A model generated the notes under the pieces. That model worked only from the letters and a program-made list of their open reading frames with translations, was not told the DNA's origin and ran no database searches. Of a stretch of 36,106 nucleotides of DNA, positions 33,993-36,106 are shown in pieces. Numbering within the stretch: position 1 is the stretch's first letter; each line of letters starts with the position of its first letter. The position numbers were made by a program, and so were the translations under genes. Source of the stretch: Desulfobacca sp. (GTDB lineage Bacteria > Desulfobacterota > Desulfobaccia > Desulfobaccales > Desulfobaccaceae); the NCBI GenBank assembly GCA_028695935.1, contig JAQVHY010000016.1, positions 1-36,106 of the forward strand, read 5' to 3'.

Positions 33993-34184
33993 ATGAACTT
34001 AAAAAGCATTCGGGAAATGGCCCGCAATTTAGGGGTGAAGAATTATTCGCGCCTCAGAAAGGAAGACCTTATCCATGCGATTCAGGAGAAAGAAGGTCAT
34101 TCTCCGTGTTTCAAGAAGATCACGGACTGCCGGGTAATGGATTGTCTGTGGCGCGAGGACTGCCAGGAATCTGCTGTAGCCTAG
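33993..34184 (+). CDS. small SAP/Rho_N-like protein with a Cys-rich tail
   Basis: A 63-residue protein. Residues 1-35 (MNLKSIREMARNLGVKNYSRLRKEDLIHAI) fit the SAP/Rho N-terminal helix-extended loop-helix fold that binds nucleic acid. The tail PCFKKITDCRVMDCLWREDCQ has four Cys, which could bind a metal or an iron-sulfur cluster. AGGAG seven bases before the ATG is a good ribosome binding site. It lies 120 bp after valS on the same strand. Similar tiny proteins are, to my memory, common in delta-group anaerobes, with no assigned function. A nucleic-acid-binding, metal-responsive role is inferred. Confidence 0.8.
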   Translation: MNLKSIREMARNLGVKNYSRLRKEDLIHAIQEKEGHSPCFKKITDCRVMDCLWREDCQESAVA

Positions 34185-34293
34185 TGGCCCACCTGGCTTT
34201 GAGCTTTGGATTGACATCGGCTGACGGTTAGAAGGAGCGGTCCGCGCCAGGACTAGAGCCGCGCCGGAAGTGTCTTATTTTCCAGATTTGAGC

Positions 34294-34584
34294 ATGCAAG
34301 CGTTATCCAAGGAACTAAAAGACAAGATTATCAAGGCCCTCGAAGCGCGGCAAGCTAAACTTCCTTGTCCCCGCTGCGGCCATCAATCGTTTATCATTTT
34401 AGATGGCTTCTTTAATCCAACTCTACAGACCGAAGGGGAAGTCCAGGTCCGCGCAGGGCCATCAGTGCCCACGGTAGTGGTAATCTGTAAACAGTGCGGC
34501 TTTATCAGCCAACATGCCTTGGGGGTCTTGGGCTTGTTAGGCCAGGAAGAAATTCCTTCGCCCGGCCAGAAAATTCCTTCCTGA
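34294..34584 (+). CDS. small zinc-ribbon protein of unknown function
   Basis: A protein of 96 residues from ATG 34294, or 104 from GTG 34270; neither start has a clear ribosome binding site. It begins with an amphipathic helix (ELKDKIIKALEARQ). Two Cys pairs, CPRCG near residue 18 and CKQCG near 62, would form a zinc ribbon around a strand-rich middle part. The end is polar and Pro-rich. Paired Cys knuckles at this spacing suggest a structural zinc site. I do not recognise the family and cannot give a role. Codon use resembles the neighbours, so it is probably a genuine gene. Confidence 0.7.
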   Translation: MQALSKELKDKIIKALEARQAKLPCPRCGHQSFIILDGFFNPTLQTEGEVQVRAGPSVPTVVVICKQCGFISQHALGVLGLLGQEEIPSPGQKIPS

Positions 34585-34617
34585 CCGAGGCCCAAGCCAA
34601 TGTTCTCCATCAATACA

Positions 34618-34648
34618 GTTTTCTGTTTTCGGTTTCCTGTTTTCTGTT
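34618..34648. repeat. short direct repeat in T-rich intergenic DNA
   Basis: GTTTTCTGTT occurs twice, at 34618-34627 and 34639-34648, with TTCGGTTTCCT between. It lies in the 180-bp AT-rich gap before nadC, which must also hold any nadC promoter. A TATAAA at 34710-34715 is a weak candidate -10. Confidence 0.4.
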
Positions 34649-34764
34649 AAGAGAATCAATTTAATCAATTAGTTATATTATTAGTTTTCTGCATTTGATT
34701 GCAAATTAATATAAAACCTAATCCAAATTTATTACGCCCACAGGCTGATGTTTTATTGCTTACG

Positions 34765-35625
34765 ATGAGTCTCAGCTTAAATCCCTTACCTCGGGCGGTA
34801 GCTCGTCTCATTGACCTGGCCCTCGAAGAAGATTTAGGGCCGGGAGACCTGACCACTCAGGCCACCATCGACCCGCATTTGCAGGCCGAGGCCCAGATGC
34901 GGGCCAAAGAGGATCTAACCGTGGCGGGCCTGCCGGTGGCCGCCGCGGTATTCGCTCGCCTGGGTGCAACCCTGAACTTTCAGGCGCAGGTTCAGGAGGG
35001 GGATCAGGTTGTCCGCGGCACCATCTTGGCCACCGTGACCGGCCCCGCCGGCCTTATCCTCATGGGGGAGCGGGTGGCCCTCAATTTTGTCATGCGGCTC
35101 TCTGGCATTGCCACTCATACCCGGCGCTTCGTAGAGGCAGTGCAACCCTATCCGGTACGCATCGTCGATACCCGCAAGACCACGCCAGGCTGGCGGGTCC
35201 TGGAAAAATACGCCGTGCGCTTGGGCGGCGGCACCAACCATCGCTTCGGTCTGTTTGACGGGGTGCTGATCAAGGACAACCACATTGCCGCGGCCGGGGG
35301 CATTACCCAGGCCCTGCAGCTCGCCCGCGGCGCGGTTCCCCATACCCTCAAGATTGAAGTGGAAGTGGCTGATCTGGCCGGCCTGAACGAGGCCATGGCG
35401 GCCGGGGCTGACATCGTGCTGCTCGACAATATGGCTGATGCCACCCTGGCCCAAGCGGTTAAACTGGCCCAGGGCCGCGTAGTGCTCGAGGCCTCGGGGG
35501 GCATGACCCTGACGCGCCTGCCCCAAGTCGCAGCCACCGGGGTTAACCTAATCTCGATAGGGGCCTTAACCCACGCCGCCCGCAGCGTCGATATCAACCT
35601 GAAACTGACCCGCACCTGGATTTGA
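34765..35625 (+). CDS. nadC: nicotinate-nucleotide pyrophosphorylase (quinolinate phosphoribosyltransferase)
   Basis: This enzyme converts quinolinate and PRPP to nicotinate mononucleotide, CO2 and pyrophosphate in de novo NAD synthesis. The 286 residues from ATG 34765 match the usual size; a TTG at 34699 would add 22 unlikely residues. Family motifs include LEEDLGPGDLTT, RIVDTRKTTPGWR, KYAVRLGGGTNHRFGLFDGVLIKDNH, IEVEVADL, DIVLLDNM and LEASGGM. All expected substrate-binding Arg, Lys, His and acidic residues are there. It is isolated: nadA and nadB are not nearby. The gene is convergent with the thiamine-type gene beyond it. Confidence 0.96.
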   Translation: MSLSLNPLPRAVARLIDLALEEDLGPGDLTTQATIDPHLQAEAQMRAKEDLTVAGLPVAAAVFARLGATLNFQAQVQEGDQVVRGTILATVTGPAGLILMGERVALNFVMRLSGIATHTRRFVEAVQPYPVRIVDTRKTTPGWRVLEKYAVRLGGGTNHRFGLFDGVLIKDNHIAAAGGITQALQLARGAVPHTLKIEVEVADLAGLNEAMAAGADIVLLDNMADATLAQAVKLAQGRVVLEASGGMTLTRLPQVAATGVNLISIGALTHAARSVDINLKLTRTWI

Positions 35626-35628
35626 TTA

Positions 35629-35756
35629 CGTGCCCAAGTACAACTTGGGCACGAGATGGCAAGTACAACTTGGGCACGAGAAGGAAAAACTTGGGCACGA
35701 GAAGGAACACTGCCTCTAGCTCGCGCGCTCAAGTGTCCAACTCGGGCACGTGAAAG
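35629..35756. repeat. cluster of ACTTGGGCACGAG repeats with a palindrome
   Basis: CGTGCCCAAGT-ACA-ACTTGGGCACG (35629-35653) is a perfect 11-bp inverted repeat. A direct repeat that starts AAGTACAACTTGGGCACGAG follows at 35636-35659 and 35661-35684. A shortened copy is at 35685-35705 and a diverged one at 35731-35756. The array fills the gap between the convergent nadC and ThiN-domain genes. The palindrome could fold as a terminator stem for either gene, but it has no T run. Confidence 0.85.
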
Positions 35757-35762
35757 ACCACC

Positions 35763-36106
35763 TCACCTTACCGCCCCGGCGGCCTGCAAAGCCTGGTTCA
35801 GGGCCAAAACCTTCTCCACAACGCTCATCGGCTCCGGGCCTAGGACCCGGATCATCGGTTCCTTGCCCCATTCGCCGCGGTCATAGATCAGGTCCGGCGG
35901 CGGTTCCCCCGATTTTAAGACGGTAGCCACCCCCCAGGCCAGGGTACTGCCTTCTTTAGCTTTAATATCAGAAGGTTCCTGGGACCGGTCAAAGCTGGCC
36001 ACCTTAAAATGCAGCAACGGCGCCAGCCGCTCCACTTCCTCAAAAAAGCGGATGTTCATCGCCGCCCGGAGCTGTGGATGGGTGCGCAAGGCGGTCAGGA
36101 TTATGG
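35763..36106 (-). CDS. ThiN-type thiamine-phosphate synthase domain, partial (5' end beyond the window)
   Basis: The C-terminal 113 residues of a protein whose start lies outside the window; the frame remains open to the last base. The seen part, with RAAMNIRFFEEV, VASFDRSQEPSDIKAKEGSTLAWGV and PDLIYDRGEWGKEPMIRVLG, matches the ThiN domain, which couples the thiazole and pyrimidine units of thiamine. In many prokaryotes this domain is fused behind the HMP-phosphate kinase ThiD, or sits in a regulator. Which arrangement applies here cannot be seen. The TGA at 35763 is close to the repeat cluster that separates it from nadC. Confidence 0.85.
   Translation of the reverse strand, partial: IILTALRTHPQLRAAMNIRFFEEVERLAPLLHFKVASFDRSQEPSDIKAKEGSTLAWGVATVLKSGEPPPDLIYDRGEWGKEPMIRVLGPEPMSVVEKVLALNQALQAAGAVR

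Noticed and set aside
34915-35732. long minus-strand frames opposite nadC
   Set aside because: Both are shadows of the high-GC nadC coding sequence, which has complete family motifs.
35629-35756. CRISPR-like array after nadC
   Set aside because: The unit spacing is irregular (about 20-25 bases, then 45), there are no distinct spacers of constant length, and no cas genes are present.

Overview
The window looks like a chromosome segment of a Gram-negative, probably anaerobic bacterium of the former Deltaproteobacteria (Desulfobacterota). The inference rests on gene style: TrkAH, PcnB-type poly(A) polymerase, a PAS/HD-GYP/GGDEF/PilZ signalling set, lipoproteins, an outer-membrane TPR/beta-barrel exporter, an MlaE-type permease, and a small SAP/Rho_N-like protein with a Cys tail that I associate with this group. 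The species cannot be fixed from the sequence. I see no tRNA, rRNA, CRISPR array, phage or transposase.

Layout. 79-4266 (minus): poly(A) polymerase, then TrkA and TrkH. 4500-8628 (plus): a metallo-beta-lactamase-fold hydrolase, a PAS histidine kinase and a REC-GAF-HD-GYP response regulator. 8853-11829 (plus): a compact REC-GGDEF / PilZ / histidine kinase operon. 11851-18879 (minus): an overlapping three-gene exopolysaccharide-type operon (BcsA-like family 2 glycosyltransferase, 1446-residue TPR/beta-barrel protein, M48 PDZ lipoprotein protease), with a UDP-glucuronate-4-epimerase-like gene upstream at 19493-20491. 20652-23967 (plus): three linked glycosyltransferases, one GpgS-like (GT81). 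24252-25559: a PucC/BCD-family MFS transporter. 25696-30341 (plus): a tightly coupled four-gene operon of a solute-binding lipoprotein, a histidine-kinase-like membrane protein, an MlaE-like permease and an ABC-ATPase-like protein. 30507-36106: an acidic protein of unknown function, valS, two small Cys-containing proteins, nadC, and the 3' end of a convergent ThiN-domain gene.

How it fits together. A c-di-GMP synthase with an intact GGDEF and I-site, a probable c-di-GMP phosphodiesterase (HD-GYP) and a PilZ receptor lie beside a polysaccharide synthase that lacks its own PilZ domain. This suggests, but does not prove, c-di-GMP control of polysaccharide export; the epimerase could supply a uronic-acid sugar nucleotide.

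The most unusual locus is 25696-30341. The kinase-like protein has lost the phospho-acceptor His and the ATP-binding residues, and the ATPase-like protein has lost Walker A, Walker B, the signature and the H-loop. The permease still looks intact, and all four frames are open and coupled by 1-nt gaps or 4-nt overlaps. This looks like a maintained, repurposed complex rather than decay, and I do not recognise it as a described system. A second notable feature is a roughly 190-bp compound palindromic repeat inserted in frame in the TPR gene. Several other small repeat families sit between genes.
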